From NCBI GenBank assembly GCA_035342095.1, contig DAOQWL010000026.1, positions 1 through 64,000 on the forward strand: a stretch of DNA of 64,000 bases, in the 5' to 3' direction. Source of the stretch: PLanc-01 sp035342095. GTDB taxonomy: Bacteria > Planctomycetota > Phycisphaerae > Sedimentisphaerales > Anaerobacaceae. Positions within the stretch are counted from its first letter, which is position 1. Each line of letters opens with the position of its first letter. Shown one piece after another: positions 42,135-50,909 of this stretch. Made by a program: the position numbers and the translations under genes. The notes beneath the pieces were generated by a model. It had not been told where the DNA came from. It worked only from the letters and a program-made list of their open reading frames with translations, and did no database searches.

Positions 42135-44099
42135 ATGAACAAGGCGTTGGCTGATTTGATTCGAATGTCGAATATCACGGGCAAGGACCCGGCGCTCGTC
42201 CTGGGCGGCGGCGGCAACACCTCGGTCAAGACCGAGGACGGCAAGCACATGTACATCAAGGCCAGCGGCACGGCCCTCAAGGACATGAACGAGCAGCGAG
42301 GCTGGCGGCGTCTGCGGATCGAGCCCGTCCTGGCGATCATCCAGGACAGGTCGCTCAGCAAGCTCGACGCGATCGCACGCGAAAACAACGTCGTCAGCCG
42401 GCTCCTGGACGCCTGCGACGACGGCCTCGCCCACGGCGCCCGACCCTCCGTCGAGTCGCACCTGCACGCGCTGCTCAAGTCACACGTGATCCACCTGCAC
42501 CCGCTGGTGGTCTCGGCCTACGTAAACGCGAAGAATGGCGAGAGGGAGTTGGCGAAGCTCTTCGCAGGGGAGAAGTTCCCGCCGTTGTGGGTGCCCTACG
42601 CCGATCCCGGCTACATGCTGGCCAAGAAGATCGCGGCCCTCGTCGAGGGCTACGTCGCGGAGCACGGCGGCAAGCCCTCGATCCTGTTCCTCGAAAAGCA
42701 CGGCGTCTTCGTCACCGCCGACAGCGCCAACGCGGCGCTGAGACTGGTCGGCAAGGTCATCGATCTGTGCAAGAGCAAGATCAAGACGCCGGGGGCGACG
42801 AGGATCAAGACCCCGCTGGCCGACGAGATCACAGCCGCCAAGCTGATGATTCGCAAGGCCGTCTTCGAGACCACCGGCCAGTATGTACCGGTCAGCTTCT
42901 TCCCGCCGACAGAGAGCATCGCTGCCTTTCTGAAGCACAGGGACGCCAGGGCCCTGCTCGACGCGCCCGCGCTGCACCCCGAGGAGCTGGTCTTCTCCAA
43001 CGGTCCGGCCCTGTGGGTCGAGGACCTGGACGCAGGCAAGATCGCCCGCAAGCTCCAGGTGCGAACGGATCGAACGCACAAGACGCCCTACGCGTTCATC
43101 GTAAAGGACTTCGGCCTGTTCATCGCGGCCGACAAGTCGCTCGTCCCGCTGGCTGCGGAGATGGCGGGCGGCTCGGTCGCCGTCCGCATGAACGCCCACC
43201 GGTTCGGCGGCGTCCTGGGCCTGAGCAAGCGCGAGCAGGATTTTATCAACAACTGGGAATCCGAAGCCTTCCGCAAGAAGCTCGTCGGAGGCGAGGGCAA
43301 AGGCGAGCTGAGCAACCGCATCGCGGTGGTCACCGGCGCCGGCAGCGGACTGGGCCGGAGCCTGGCGATCGGCCTGGCGAAGGCCGGCGCGATGGTCGGA
43401 CTGGCCGATATCGACGAAGCCGGGGCTCAGGAGACCGCCGCGAGCATCATCAGAGACAAGCCCAAGGCCCAAGTCAGAGTCATTCGGTGCGACGTCACGA
43501 ACGAGGACAGCGTCCGCAAGGCGTTCGAGGACCTGATGGCCTCGTGGGGCGGCCTGGACATCCTCGTCAACGCGGCGGGGATCGCGCCGCCGTTTGCGCT
43601 GGTGGATATGCCCGTGAACAAGTGGCGACTGGCGCTCGAAGTGAACCTGACGGGCTACTTCCTGATGGCCCGCGAGGCCGCGAGAGTGATGATCGCCCAG
43701 GGCATGGGCGGCAGCATCATCAATCTCAGCTCGAAGTCGGGTCTGGACGCGAGCAAAAACAACACCGCCTACAACGCGACCAAGGCCGGCGAGCTGCACA
43801 TGGCTCGCGGCTGGGCGCTGGAGCTGGGCGAATACGGCATCCGCGTCAACTGCATCGCGCCGGGCAACGTCTTCGAGGGCTCCAGGATCTGGAACCCCGA
43901 GTACATCAGAGTCTGCGCCAAGAAGTACGGCATCCGGCCGGAAGAGGTGATCCCCTACTACGTGAACAGAACCGCCCTGCGGCGGGAGATCAAAGGACAG
44001 GACATCGCGGACGCGGTGGTCTTCCTGTGTTCGGACAAGGCCCGGACGATCACGGGCCAGACCATCGTCGCCGATTCCGGCCAGGTCATGGTCCGCTGA
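42135..44099 (+). CDS. bifunctional rhamnulose-1-phosphate aldolase/short-chain dehydrogenase
   Basis: A 654-residue fusion known from bacterial rhamnose pathways. The N-terminal class II aldolase half splits L-rhamnulose 1-phosphate into dihydroxyacetone phosphate and L-lactaldehyde: GGGGNTSVKTEDG starts it, SVESHLHALLKSHVIHLHP supplies zinc-binding His residues. The C-terminal SDR half (from about 395) has TGAGSGLGRSLAIGLAKAG for NAD and the catalytic Y-x3-K in YNATKAGELHMARG, and would convert lactaldehyde. It completes the set with rhaB and rhaA, though 10 kb away and behind a repeat island. Start ATG 42135 follows GAGGTATCTCTGCG. Direction of the lactaldehyde step is not determined by sequence. 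Confidence 0.9.
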   Translation: MNKALADLIRMSNITGKDPALVLGGGGNTSVKTEDGKHMYIKASGTALKDMNEQRGWRRLRIEPVLAIIQDRSLSKLDAIARENNVVSRLLDACDDGLAHGARPSVESHLHALLKSHVIHLHPLVVSAYVNAKNGERELAKLFAGEKFPPLWVPYADPGYMLAKKIAALVEGYVAEHGGKPSILFLEKHGVFVTADSANAALRLVGKVIDLCKSKIKTPGATRIKTPLADEITAAKLMIRKAVFETTGQYVPVSFFPPTESIAAFLKHRDARALLDAPALHPEELVFSNGPALWVEDLDAGKIARKLQVRTDRTHKTPYAFIVKDFGLFIAADKSLVPLAAEMAGGSVAVRMNAHRFGGVLGLSKREQDFINNWESEAFRKKLVGGEGKGELSNRIAVVTGAGSGLGRSLAIGLAKAGAMVGLADIDEAGAQETAASIIRDKPKAQVRVIRCDVTNEDSVRKAFEDLMASWGGLDILVNAAGIAPPFALVDMPVNKWRLALEVNLTGYFLMAREAARVMIAQGMGGSIINLSSKSGLDASKNNTAYNATKAGELHMARGWALELGEYGIRVNCIAPGNVFEGSRIWNPEYIRVCAKKYGIRPEEVIPYYVNRTALRREIKGQDIADAVVFLCSDKARTITGQTIVADSGQVMVR

Positions 44100-44246
44100 C
44101 GGGAAAATCTAACAGGGACCGGATGGTTTCCAACACAGACGTGGCCGCTCGGCGCGAGGGCTGTGGAGAGAGAAGGGTGTTCTCTTTCTGTGCGTAAGCA
44201 ACGTCCGGAAATCTGCTGAATTCCTGTGTTTTTTTCAACTTTTCGC

Positions 44247-44275
44247 TTGACTCGCTGATCCCTCGCGGATACAAG
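44247..44275 (+). promoter_or_regulatory. promoter facing a gene-free stretch
   Basis: TTGACT (44247-44252), 17 bases, TACAAG (44270-44275). No protein gene follows on this strand before the convergent gene ending at 44856, which makes a non-coding transcript from about 44282 likely. Confidence 0.5.
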
Positions 44276-44615
44276 CGTGACAGTTGCCTGTTATGGTCCG
44301 TACCGATGGAGGAGGCCACACCTCAACGCAATTGTGGCAGAGTAAGGGACCATGAGCTTATGGAGGAGCGCCTCTGATGAACGGAGGCATGGCGATGGAT
44401 CGGTCAACTGCCAAGGCGATTCAGACCCCCTCGGTGCCTGTTCTTCGGTCCGAACGACCGGGGCAAGTCCGCGACACTGCCTCGCAGCAGCCAATGCGAA
44501 GCTCGTCCACACGCCATCCTCGGCTGGTTCACAGCCTTCTGGCGGCATTCTCCCGCAACCACCCCGCCCTCCGAGGCGGATTACCAGACTTCTCTCCTCT
44601 ACTTATCTCTCACAA

Positions 44616-44832
44616 GGCGCCGTGCGGCCTCTCCCACAGGACGCTTCGGGCCGCACGGCGCCACCACTGGGACTTTTCCTTTCGCCCCGCATCGTGGCAA
44701 TCCAGGGGTAGGTTCTCCTATGCACGATACCGTGTCGGAGGACCTGCGCAGGGGGTACTCGGTTTGGGATCGCAGTTCTCCCCCTGAGGCAAACAATTCC
44801 TGGGTTTTGCTCTACGCAACCCCTGGATTGCC
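44616..44832 (+). ncRNA. candidate structured RNA (unnamed)
   Basis: Two separate fold units. First, a perfect 14-bp stem (GGCGCCGTGCGGCC, 44616-44629, with 44649-44662) with a 19-base loop. Second, a closed multi-helix unit: outer stem 44696-44709/44819-44832 (14 bp, perfect); inside, directly stacked, a 9-bp stem 44710-44718/44737-44745 capped by a 5-bp hairpin; then a 7-bp stem CAGGGGG 44749-44755/44780-44786. Two pairs are G-U on the plus strand and would be A-C on the minus strand, favouring a plus-strand RNA. It does not look like tmRNA, RNase P, 6S or a riboswitch I know. It could also be a mobile palindromic element. Confidence 0.4.
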
Positions 44833-44855
44833 CTTTTCAGATCACGCGGAGCGAA

Positions 44856-46220
44856 TCAACGCCCGCAGGCGGCCGGGCTTTCGATCTCCACAACCACAGG
44901 ATGGTCGCTCAGCGTCAGTTTGAGCGAGTCAACGTTGGTCAGGGTTTGTATTGGCGACGTGCCTGCCGTCGGATCATAGACCCGGACAGCGGCGTGCGGA
45001 GCACCTAGGTTCACCGTGATGCTGTCCGAGCCCCCTGTGAACCGTTCATCCCAAACCACCAGTTCGAACGTGCCGTCGCTCTTCCGGAGAAGCAGGTCAT
45101 GGACAGTCGCCGGCTGGTTCGCAAGGGAGTAGTTCAGAGTTCCGCCCGGCGGGGTCGAACCATCGTCGGCCAGGATGCTCGTCAGGTTGTGGAGACAGGT
45201 TGCGGCCGGTCGCGGACTGTAATCGGGTCGGTAGAAACCGAACGTCTGATTGCCACTCTCGTCGGTGCGATCTCGGAGCAGGTAGACGCAGGTGTGACTC
45301 CAGCCCCGCTTGAACTGGGCCAGATACACGTCCATGTAGAGAGCGGCCTGAACCTGCTCGGTGACCGGCCCACCCAGTGTGACGCCGGTTTCCGTGGTAA
45401 CTCTCGGCAGCGTCGCGAGCGCGGCCTCAGAATACCCCGGATACCGGCGTCGCCAGGTCAGGCCGTAGTTCCCGTAAAGTCCGTCCACTTTGCAGGCGGA
45501 TGTGGGATCGGCCGCAATCCACGTTTGATTGTCATGCAGACCGGGCCAGCCCGGATGGGTCATGTAGTTGTGGCAATTCGCATGGTCGGCGTATCGGGTG
45601 CCGTCCGGCATCAGGCATCCGGCTCCGTCGGGGATGGCCAGGAATTGCAGGCCGACGTTGTCGGTCTCGGCGCCGCCCTCCGAGACGTTCCAAACAGGGT
45701 ACCTGCTCAGGACGCGGTCCTTCTTGACCGCGGCGTACAAATCCCGCTGGAGTTTCGCCACCGGCAGCCACGACAGATCCCTGCCGCCGGCCTCGCCCTG
45801 GTACGTGACGCCCCAGTTGTTCGGCTCGTTGTTGCCCTCCAGGGCGAGCAGGGCGCCGGCCGAAGCCAGTTGTCCGGCGCCGGCCAGGAGTCTGGCAAGG
45901 TCCGTGCCGCCGCTCATCAGTCCGTAGCTGAGACACACGCCGGCTTGATTGTGGAGTTCGACCAGATCGGCAATGGGAATGCCGCTTTCATAGCCGACCC
46001 GCAACCAGCAAAGCCCAAGGTATCGAGCGGCGTCGATAGTGCTCGCCAGATTCTCCCCTCGCCGGGACACCGCAGAACACACGCCGATGGAACGGAGAAA
46101 ATCGTTAACGCCGGGGACAACGGTTCCGGGTGCGCCGGCGCGGGCCCCTCCCAAGGGCAGCATTCCCGCAACGCCGGCGGCCGTCCATCGCAGGAATTGC
46201 CGGCGAGTCGATGTGTTCAT
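44856..46220 (-). CDS. Tat-exported clan GH-A-like glycoside hydrolase
   Basis: A 454-residue exported protein with a twin-arginine signal (TRRQFLRWTAAGVAGML). The TIM-barrel part has LLALEGNNEPNNWG, where NEP resembles the acid/base motif of clan GH-A enzymes, and RVTTETGVTLGG, a plausible nucleophile Glu region. A small C-terminal beta domain (SITVNLGAPHAAVRVYDPTAG) ends it. No specific GH family is certain. The ATG at 46220 overlaps the stop of the GH140-like gene as ATGA and has GAGGAG upstream, so the two glycosidases are translationally coupled and probably attack the same polysaccharide. Confidence 0.75.
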   Translation of the reverse strand: MNTSTRRQFLRWTAAGVAGMLPLGGARAGAPGTVVPGVNDFLRSIGVCSAVSRRGENLASTIDAARYLGLCWLRVGYESGIPIADLVELHNQAGVCLSYGLMSGGTDLARLLAGAGQLASAGALLALEGNNEPNNWGVTYQGEAGGRDLSWLPVAKLQRDLYAAVKKDRVLSRYPVWNVSEGGAETDNVGLQFLAIPDGAGCLMPDGTRYADHANCHNYMTHPGWPGLHDNQTWIAADPTSACKVDGLYGNYGLTWRRRYPGYSEAALATLPRVTTETGVTLGGPVTEQVQAALYMDVYLAQFKRGWSHTCVYLLRDRTDESGNQTFGFYRPDYSPRPAATCLHNLTSILADDGSTPPGGTLNYSLANQPATVHDLLLRKSDGTFELVVWDERFTGGSDSITVNLGAPHAAVRVYDPTAGTSPIQTLTNVDSLKLTLSDHPVVVEIESPAACGR

Positions 46221-48631
46221 TTCGTCTTCTCCTCGCCTCTGGAGGGAGGCATGTTCGCGGAAGCCTGGGCAACGAACGTCCGTTCCTCGCTGTCCAACTG
46301 ATTGAACAGACGCCGGGTGCGAAGGTCGAAGGACCGTCGCGGCTGCTGATCGGGCGCGTCCCGCTGGGTCCCGTTGTGGAAGCACCAGCCGGCGGCGCCC
46401 CCTGCGACGGCTCCGCGCAGGTCCGTCAGGAAGTCGTTCGCTGTGGGCTCCCACTGCGTGTATCCGCGTCGGAACGGCTCCTGATAGTGTACCGGCGCCG
46501 TCCGGCCGATCTTCTGCATCAGGGCCAGCAGCTCGCGGGTGCGCCCTTCGGTCTGCCCAGGGGATTCGGCATGTCGCGGGCGGTGGGGGCAGACGAAATC
46601 GATGCCGGCGGCCTCTATCGACTCTCGCACGTACTCCTCATCCAGATCGTGTCCGCCGAACGAAGCGGTGACCAATCGCTGCGGGTCGATTCGACGCATC
46701 TGGTCCCGCAGGATCTTGATCTCCGAAATGGACACGTAACGACCATCGCGGACATCCCGCTCGTTGGCGAGGTCGAGGTACCAATTGCGGTGCGTCTTGA
46801 GAGCCTCGACCAGAGTAGCCACCGCCTGCTGGTGCGCCGCAAGATCCGGCAATCGTCCGCTCGCATCCCGCGTGAGGGTCACATCCACAACCAGTCCCCG
46901 CCGGTTGCACTCGGCCACGAGCCAGCGGAGCCTGCCCAGGAAGGGCTCGCGCGCCCGACCCTGTGCATCGACCGCGGAGACATCTGCATCGCCGAGACCC
47001 CAGGTGGCCCAGACGCGAAGCCAGTTGAAGCCGTACTTCTGCATGTCGTCGAGGTCCCGGCGGATCGAATCCTGGGATGCGCCCAGGCCACCGTAGTAGC
47101 TGATGCCCAGGAGGAAGACCGGTCCGCCGTTCAGTGTGAATCGAGTCCCCTCGACGCCTAGCACCGTTCCTTGTCGCACCTGGCCGGGCGGCGGGAAGTC
47201 CTTCGACGCGTCGTCGAGGACGAGCACCCAGTCGAGCATCTCGCCCTTGTCGGGCGGCTGAAATTCCCTCTCGCCTGTATTGGGGAATCCGCCGATGGCG
47301 GTGGCCTGCCCATCGCGCGGGTTGTACCACCAGGCCTTCACTTTCGAGCCCTTGACAGCGTCCATGCGGACCTTGAAGGCCCGGCCCACCGGAGCGTAGA
47401 CCATCGCGTAGGACCCTTCGGCATCGCGCGTGCCGACGAAGCGGTATCGGCCCGCACCCGGCACGCTGGTCGGCACGCGGTCCGTCACGATGATCGAGTC
47501 GTCGGGCACGCGCGACAGGAACGGCCGCGACTTCATGAGCCGCCGGCCATATTGCATCTGTCCAGCGCCGGGCTGATCGAGCGCCTCGAACCAGGGCATC
47601 AGCGGGCCGTTGATCGGACCCCGGCCCGGCTGCCACATCTGCCAGACGGAATGGTGGCCGTACGTGTGGCCGCAGGCGCCGCTGAACAGGTCCCAGTACA
47701 AGGGCCGGCGGACATCGGACGAGATCGAGTGCCCGAGCTTGCCGGCGTCGAAGGACACCGGGTGGTCCTCATAGATCGGCTCCCCGTCGATCACCGGCTT
47801 GACCGGCTTGCGGTCGTAGTCCTCGCGGGTCTTGTCGTACCGCCCGGTGTACTCGGCCACGTGCCCGTTCTGGCGCATGTTGAAGTCGAGCCAGTCGTCC
47901 TCGTGGAACCAGGCAGCGGAGGTCTGGCCGCCCGTCGGGTGGAAGGTCATCAGGTGGCGGTCGCCGTCGCCCTGCGCCAGGCCGCGAGCCATCGCGCGGA
48001 TGGTCTCCTTGTGCGTGTCGTTCTCGACGGGCCGGTCGCCGCCCAGAATCCAGATGATGTTGGGAGCGTCTTTGTGCCGCCGCCCGAGCCAGCGGCCGTA
48101 GAACTCCGCGTTCTGCGGCGTGAAGATCTCGGGCCCGACGCCCCACTTCTTGTTCCACTTGTCCCCCCAGGTGGGCAGCAGGCCGATGTACAAACCACAC
48201 GCTTCCGCCCTCTTCACGATGTAGTCCACATGGTCCCAGTAGTCGTTGTTCGGACCGTCCTTGACATCGGGCTTCGTCGGATCGTCATTGGCGAGCGGCC
48301 TGTGACCATAGGGATTCGGCGCGTGCAGCCCATCCAGCTCGGCCAGGGCGACCGCCTGGATCACGGTGAAGCCCTTGGCCGCCCGGTCGGCGAGGTACCG
48401 GTCTGCCTCCTCGCGATTGAGCCGGTGGAACAGCTCCCAAGCCGTGTCGCCGAGATAGAAGAACGGCGTCCCATCCTCATAGACCAGGAACCGCCCGTTC
48501 TCCGAGACCTTCAAGAGTCCGGTCCTGCCGCCCGCAGGGACCGTCGCCGACAGCGACGCGCAGACGACCAGCGCGGACAGTATGGATGGGCAGCTTCGCC
48601 ATCGTGACATGCGTCGGGTTGCGTGCAGCAT
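46217..48631 (-). CDS. exported GH140-like apiosidase fused to a second TIM-barrel domain
   Basis: An 804-residue secreted enzyme. After a signal peptide (ILSALVVCASLSATVPA) comes a DUF4038/GH140-type barrel: FYLGDTAWELFHRLNREEAD, IIWILGGDRPVEND (catalytic Asp) and PVIDGEPIYEDHPV (catalytic Glu), then a DUF5060-like/collagen-binding beta domain. From about residue 490 a second cellulase-like barrel starts (GPVFLLGISYYGGLGASQ; WYLDLANERDVRDG as candidate acid/base). GH140 enzymes cut apiose linkages in the side chains of rhamnogalacturonan II, which suits the rhamnose locus. Start ATG 48631 has AAGGAG six bases upstream; an earlier in-frame start lacks one. Promoter at 48730-48758. Confidence 0.82.
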   Translation of the reverse strand: MLHATRRMSRWRSCPSILSALVVCASLSATVPAGGRTGLLKVSENGRFLVYEDGTPFFYLGDTAWELFHRLNREEADRYLADRAAKGFTVIQAVALAELDGLHAPNPYGHRPLANDDPTKPDVKDGPNNDYWDHVDYIVKRAEACGLYIGLLPTWGDKWNKKWGVGPEIFTPQNAEFYGRWLGRRHKDAPNIIWILGGDRPVENDTHKETIRAMARGLAQGDGDRHLMTFHPTGGQTSAAWFHEDDWLDFNMRQNGHVAEYTGRYDKTREDYDRKPVKPVIDGEPIYEDHPVSFDAGKLGHSISSDVRRPLYWDLFSGACGHTYGHHSVWQMWQPGRGPINGPLMPWFEALDQPGAGQMQYGRRLMKSRPFLSRVPDDSIIVTDRVPTSVPGAGRYRFVGTRDAEGSYAMVYAPVGRAFKVRMDAVKGSKVKAWWYNPRDGQATAIGGFPNTGEREFQPPDKGEMLDWVLVLDDASKDFPPPGQVRQGTVLGVEGTRFTLNGGPVFLLGISYYGGLGASQDSIRRDLDDMQKYGFNWLRVWATWGLGDADVSAVDAQGRAREPFLGRLRWLVAECNRRGLVVDVTLTRDASGRLPDLAAHQQAVATLVEALKTHRNWYLDLANERDVRDGRYVSISEIKILRDQMRRIDPQRLVTASFGGHDLDEEYVRESIEAAGIDFVCPHRPRHAESPGQTEGRTRELLALMQKIGRTAPVHYQEPFRRGYTQWEPTANDFLTDLRGAVAGGAAGWCFHNGTQRDAPDQQPRRSFDLRTRRLFNQLDSEERTFVAQASANMPPSRGEEKTK

Positions 48632-48729
48632 GTGGCACTCCTTCTCCCTCCCGCAGTGGTTCGGATCGATGCCTTCGTTGTGACGCCTCCGCAGCGACAA
48701 GTGCCGCCCGTGAGGTTCGGACCGGGTAG

Positions 48730-48758
48730 ATTGTATGCGACGACGCCGACACGGTCAA
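48730..48758 (-). promoter_or_regulatory. promoter of the two-gene glycosidase operon
   Basis: Minus strand TTGACC (48753-48758), 17 bases, TACAAT (48730-48735); predicted leader about 92 bases to ATG 48631. Confidence 0.7.
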
Positions 48759-48995
48759 ACGGTTCGGCTCCCACTTCGACACAGAGCGCTCCCGCTTCGT
48801 CATTCCCTCCAGACCTGTCCTCGACCCAGTGGAGGGGCAGGAATCCCCGCCGCCCTGTCATTCCCGTGGAAGCGGGAATCCACTCTCCAGCGTCGCGCTG
48901 ATCCCAGTATTCCTGGGTTTCTGCTTGGCTTGGGGCGGCCTTCGGCCGCGAGCAAAGCTCAAGCTCACCTGGTCTTGAGTCCATTCGGGTCTCTT

Positions 48996-49143
48996 GGGGG
49001 CGCCGCCCCCCAAACCCCCGGCATTTGACGCATTGGGCCAATAGCATGGAAAACAGGAGCGGTGGACTCGCGCCTCGGCGTGCCTTCCCACCATGCTGCT
49101 GGCGCAAAGCGCAAAATGCCGGGGGGCCGGGGGCAGCGCCCCC
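48996..49143. repeat. snap-back inverted repeat (two family R5 arms)
   Basis: Arms 48996-49049 and 49091-49143 are imperfect reverse complements (GGGGGCGCCGCCCCC..., GGCATTTGACGCATTGGGCC...CATGG against CCATG...GGCGCAAAGCGCAAAATGCC...GCGCCCCC), 41 bases apart. Single arms occur at 39132-39215 and 41131-41175. The surrounding gap (48632-49311) also holds a CATTCCCGTGGAAGCGGGAA hairpin at 48857-48880 and no gene. Confidence 0.7.
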
Positions 49144-49311
49144 GGACGTACGGTGCGGTCCCGATCCCCGGGCACGCAAGGACAGGATGAGGCCAGAGTG
49201 CTTGCCAAGAAGACAAAACGTAGCGCCTTTGCAGTACCGGAACCACAGAGCCGCGGCCACGGGGTGTTTCGCATCCGACCGATGCGCGCCTCCTGCGTGA
49301 TGAGGCACAAA

Positions 49312-49755
49312 TCAAGGACGTCTGGGCTTGCGCTTGACGGCCAGCAGCCGCTCGATGTCGGCCTGGACCTCGTCACTGTCCAACACCAACGCGAGCCACT
49401 TGCCGTCGTGATATGTAGTAGCATTCGCATAAGCCTCGCGAACGCCCGGACTCAGTTCAGGCAAGATCTTCTCCGCTTTCTCCCGCTCGTCGCCGCCGAA
49501 GACGATCTGGACGAGGAGCCGGTTCCGCTCGGGAATCAGCGTGCAGAACGACTTGGACTTCTTGAATCGCAGACCCCATCCATGCTTCTTGCCGCCGAAG
49601 ATCCAGTCCGGCGTGAAAACCCCCGGGTAGTTCTCGTCGATGAACGCGAGCAGCCGCGTCCATCGCTTGTAGTTCCGAGCCCCGATCCACTCCTGCACGC
49701 TCGTCGCATCAGGCTCCCTGTCCCCATCCAGCATCCTTTGTCCCAATTGGATCAT
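49312..49755 (-). CDS. DUF3788 family protein
   Basis: A 147-residue soluble protein matching DUF3788: WTRLLAFIDENYPGVFTPDW, FGGKKHGWGLRFKKSKSFCTLIPE, VQIVFGGDEREKAEK and the terminal YHDGKWLALVLDSDEV...LLAVKRKPRR. The family has no established function; members are often annotated near regulators or accessory genes. It stands alone on the minus strand, 44 bases after the DUF2283 gene, in a patch of small accessory genes. Confidence 0.8.
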   Translation of the reverse strand: MIQLGQRMLDGDREPDATSVQEWIGARNYKRWTRLLAFIDENYPGVFTPDWIFGGKKHGWGLRFKKSKSFCTLIPERNRLLVQIVFGGDEREKAEKILPELSPGVREAYANATTYHDGKWLALVLDSDEVQADIERLLAVKRKPRRP

Positions 49756-49799
49756 TCAAGCAAGCCCCCGCTCGTTCCCCCCGACAAGACAGTCCTGAA

Positions 49800-50069
49800 C
49801 TATGCCGCCCTCAGCGGAGCCAGATCCGCCCGTTTCAACGTCGGCAGGCCGAGGTCGCGAAGGACTCGATTGAACGTACTCAAGGTGAGCTTCTCAGGGG
49901 CCAGGATCTCAATACCGATAGGTCTCCCATCGTGGCGGAAATCGATCACAAGCCCGGGTTCAATTCGCTGGGTCCGATGGCTCCTGTCTTTCGCGCTGCG
50001 TGGCAGGTAGTAGTAAGCCGCCAACGGCCGTCCTCGCCGAAACGTCACTTCAAGATAGGACTCGTTCAT
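49800..50069 (-). CDS. DUF2283-like protein, probable antitoxin partner
   Basis: About 89 residues. RIEPGLVIDFRHDGRPIGIEILAPEKL is the DUF2283 core strand-turn motif (V-D-x-D-x-G-x-x-x-G-I-E-I-L). DUF2283 genes commonly follow a DUF4258 gene as a toxin-antitoxin-like pair, as here. Start chosen at ATG 50069, one base after the upstream stop and preceded by GAGGAG, rather than ATG 50084 inside that gene. Confidence 0.75.
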   Translation of the reverse strand: MNESYLEVTFRRGRPLAAYYYLPRSAKDRSHRTQRIEPGLVIDFRHDGRPIGIEILAPEKLTLSTFNRVLRDLGLPTLKRADLAPLRAA

Positions 50070-50070
50070 C

Positions 50071-50349
50071 TCATGACTCCTCATATGGATAGGCAGTCAC
50101 TATGACCAAATGTTTTGTGGCCAGGTCTGGTTCTGCGATGACCTCCCACGTCTTTCTGCGAAACGTGGTCACAATCGCCCATCGTCCTTCGACGATGTCG
50201 GGCCTGTAGCCTCTCGCCCGTTCAAGCATCGACCGCAAATCCAATTCTGAGAAGCGGCGATCTGCCATCCGATTGAACAAATGCGGGCTGAATTTGAATT
50301 CCCAACCCCACCATTCTGGCCATCGACCGTGCGCCATAATGGTACCCAT
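50071..50349 (-). CDS. DUF4258-like (RelE/HigB-like) toxin candidate
   Basis: A 92-residue protein with FKFSPHLFNRMADRRFSELDL, the H-x3-R-M-x2-R pattern of DUF4258, and TWEVIAEPDLATKHLVIVTAYP, a strand typical of RelE-like interferases. It is immediately followed (1 base) by a DUF2283 gene. Toxicity is inferred from family and pairing. Start at 50349 or 50337; neither has a clear ribosome site. A TACCAT/ATGGTA half-site pair flanks the start and may be an autoregulatory operator. Confidence 0.7.
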   Translation of the reverse strand: MGTIMAHGRWPEWWGWEFKFSPHLFNRMADRRFSELDLRSMLERARGYRPDIVEGRWAIVTTFRRKTWEVIAEPDLATKHLVIVTAYPYEES

Positions 50350-50385
50350 TCTACCATGAAAGCAGAATAAGTGTCGGGCAAATCC

Positions 50386-50577
50386 CTACCCGATCCGCCC
50401 GTCCTGGTCGATATCCAGGCCGTGGAGCTGTTCGAGCTTCTTGACCAGCGACCGCAGCGTGTTCTGCGTCAACTGGAGCTGTTCCTCCAGGGCCCGGACC
50501 CGGTCCTCGACGGAATCGGACTTTCGCTTCTGGCCGTACATCAAGCCCGTCTGCACCACTTCCCACAAGACACCCAT
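50386..50577 (-). CDS. small coiled-coil protein
   Basis: A 63-residue protein, MGVLWEVVQTGLMYGQKRKS followed by a heptad-patterned helix (VRALEEQLQLTQNTLRSLVKKLEQL) and a LDIDQDGRIG tail. It could be a membrane-proximal or oligomerisation peptide. ATG 50577 has GAGG seven bases upstream. No family known. It reads away from the E1 gene promoter region. Confidence 0.55.
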   Translation of the reverse strand: MGVLWEVVQTGLMYGQKRKSDSVEDRVRALEEQLQLTQNTLRSLVKKLEQLHGLDIDQDGRIG

Positions 50578-50792
50578 ATCCATCCTCGCAATTTCTCCGG
50601 CGTTTCGTGGATATCGCGGACGAGGGCCATTTCCACGAACGCCGTCGCCAATCTTGCCACTTGAGACTCATCATCGAGCCGGGGAACGACGCCGTCTCAT
50701 CGCACCTAAGTGCTGGATTTCTCGTATGTTATCGCGACGCGGGCAGGGCCACAAGCAGGCAGGGCAAAAAATGGTGAAATGGAAGCAGGTGC

Positions 50793-50872
50793 TTGTCCGG
50801 GCCCTTGAAATCTGCTATATTACCGCTCTTTCAGCGTCCCCGCACCGAGATGATCCGGCGGTGGTCCGCCGG
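50793..50872 (+). promoter_or_regulatory. promoter and leader hairpin of the E1-E2 operon
   Basis: TTGTCC (50793-50798), 17 bases, TATATT (50816-50821), then in the about 80-base leader a perfect CCGGCGG-TGGT-CCGCCGG hairpin (50855-50872) ending 37 bases before ATG 50910. The hairpin could attenuate or stabilise the message. The rest of 50578-50909 shows no gene. Confidence 0.5.
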
Positions 50873-50909
50873 GGGGGCTGGGACACTGTTCTTTTGAGGA
50901 GCCGTTGAC

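Noticed and set aside
44377..44787. A 136-codon frame in the gene-free stretch before the glycosidase operon
   Set aside because: It has a GGAGGAG site but a composition unlike a folded protein, and it runs through both strong hairpins; an RNA is the better reading.
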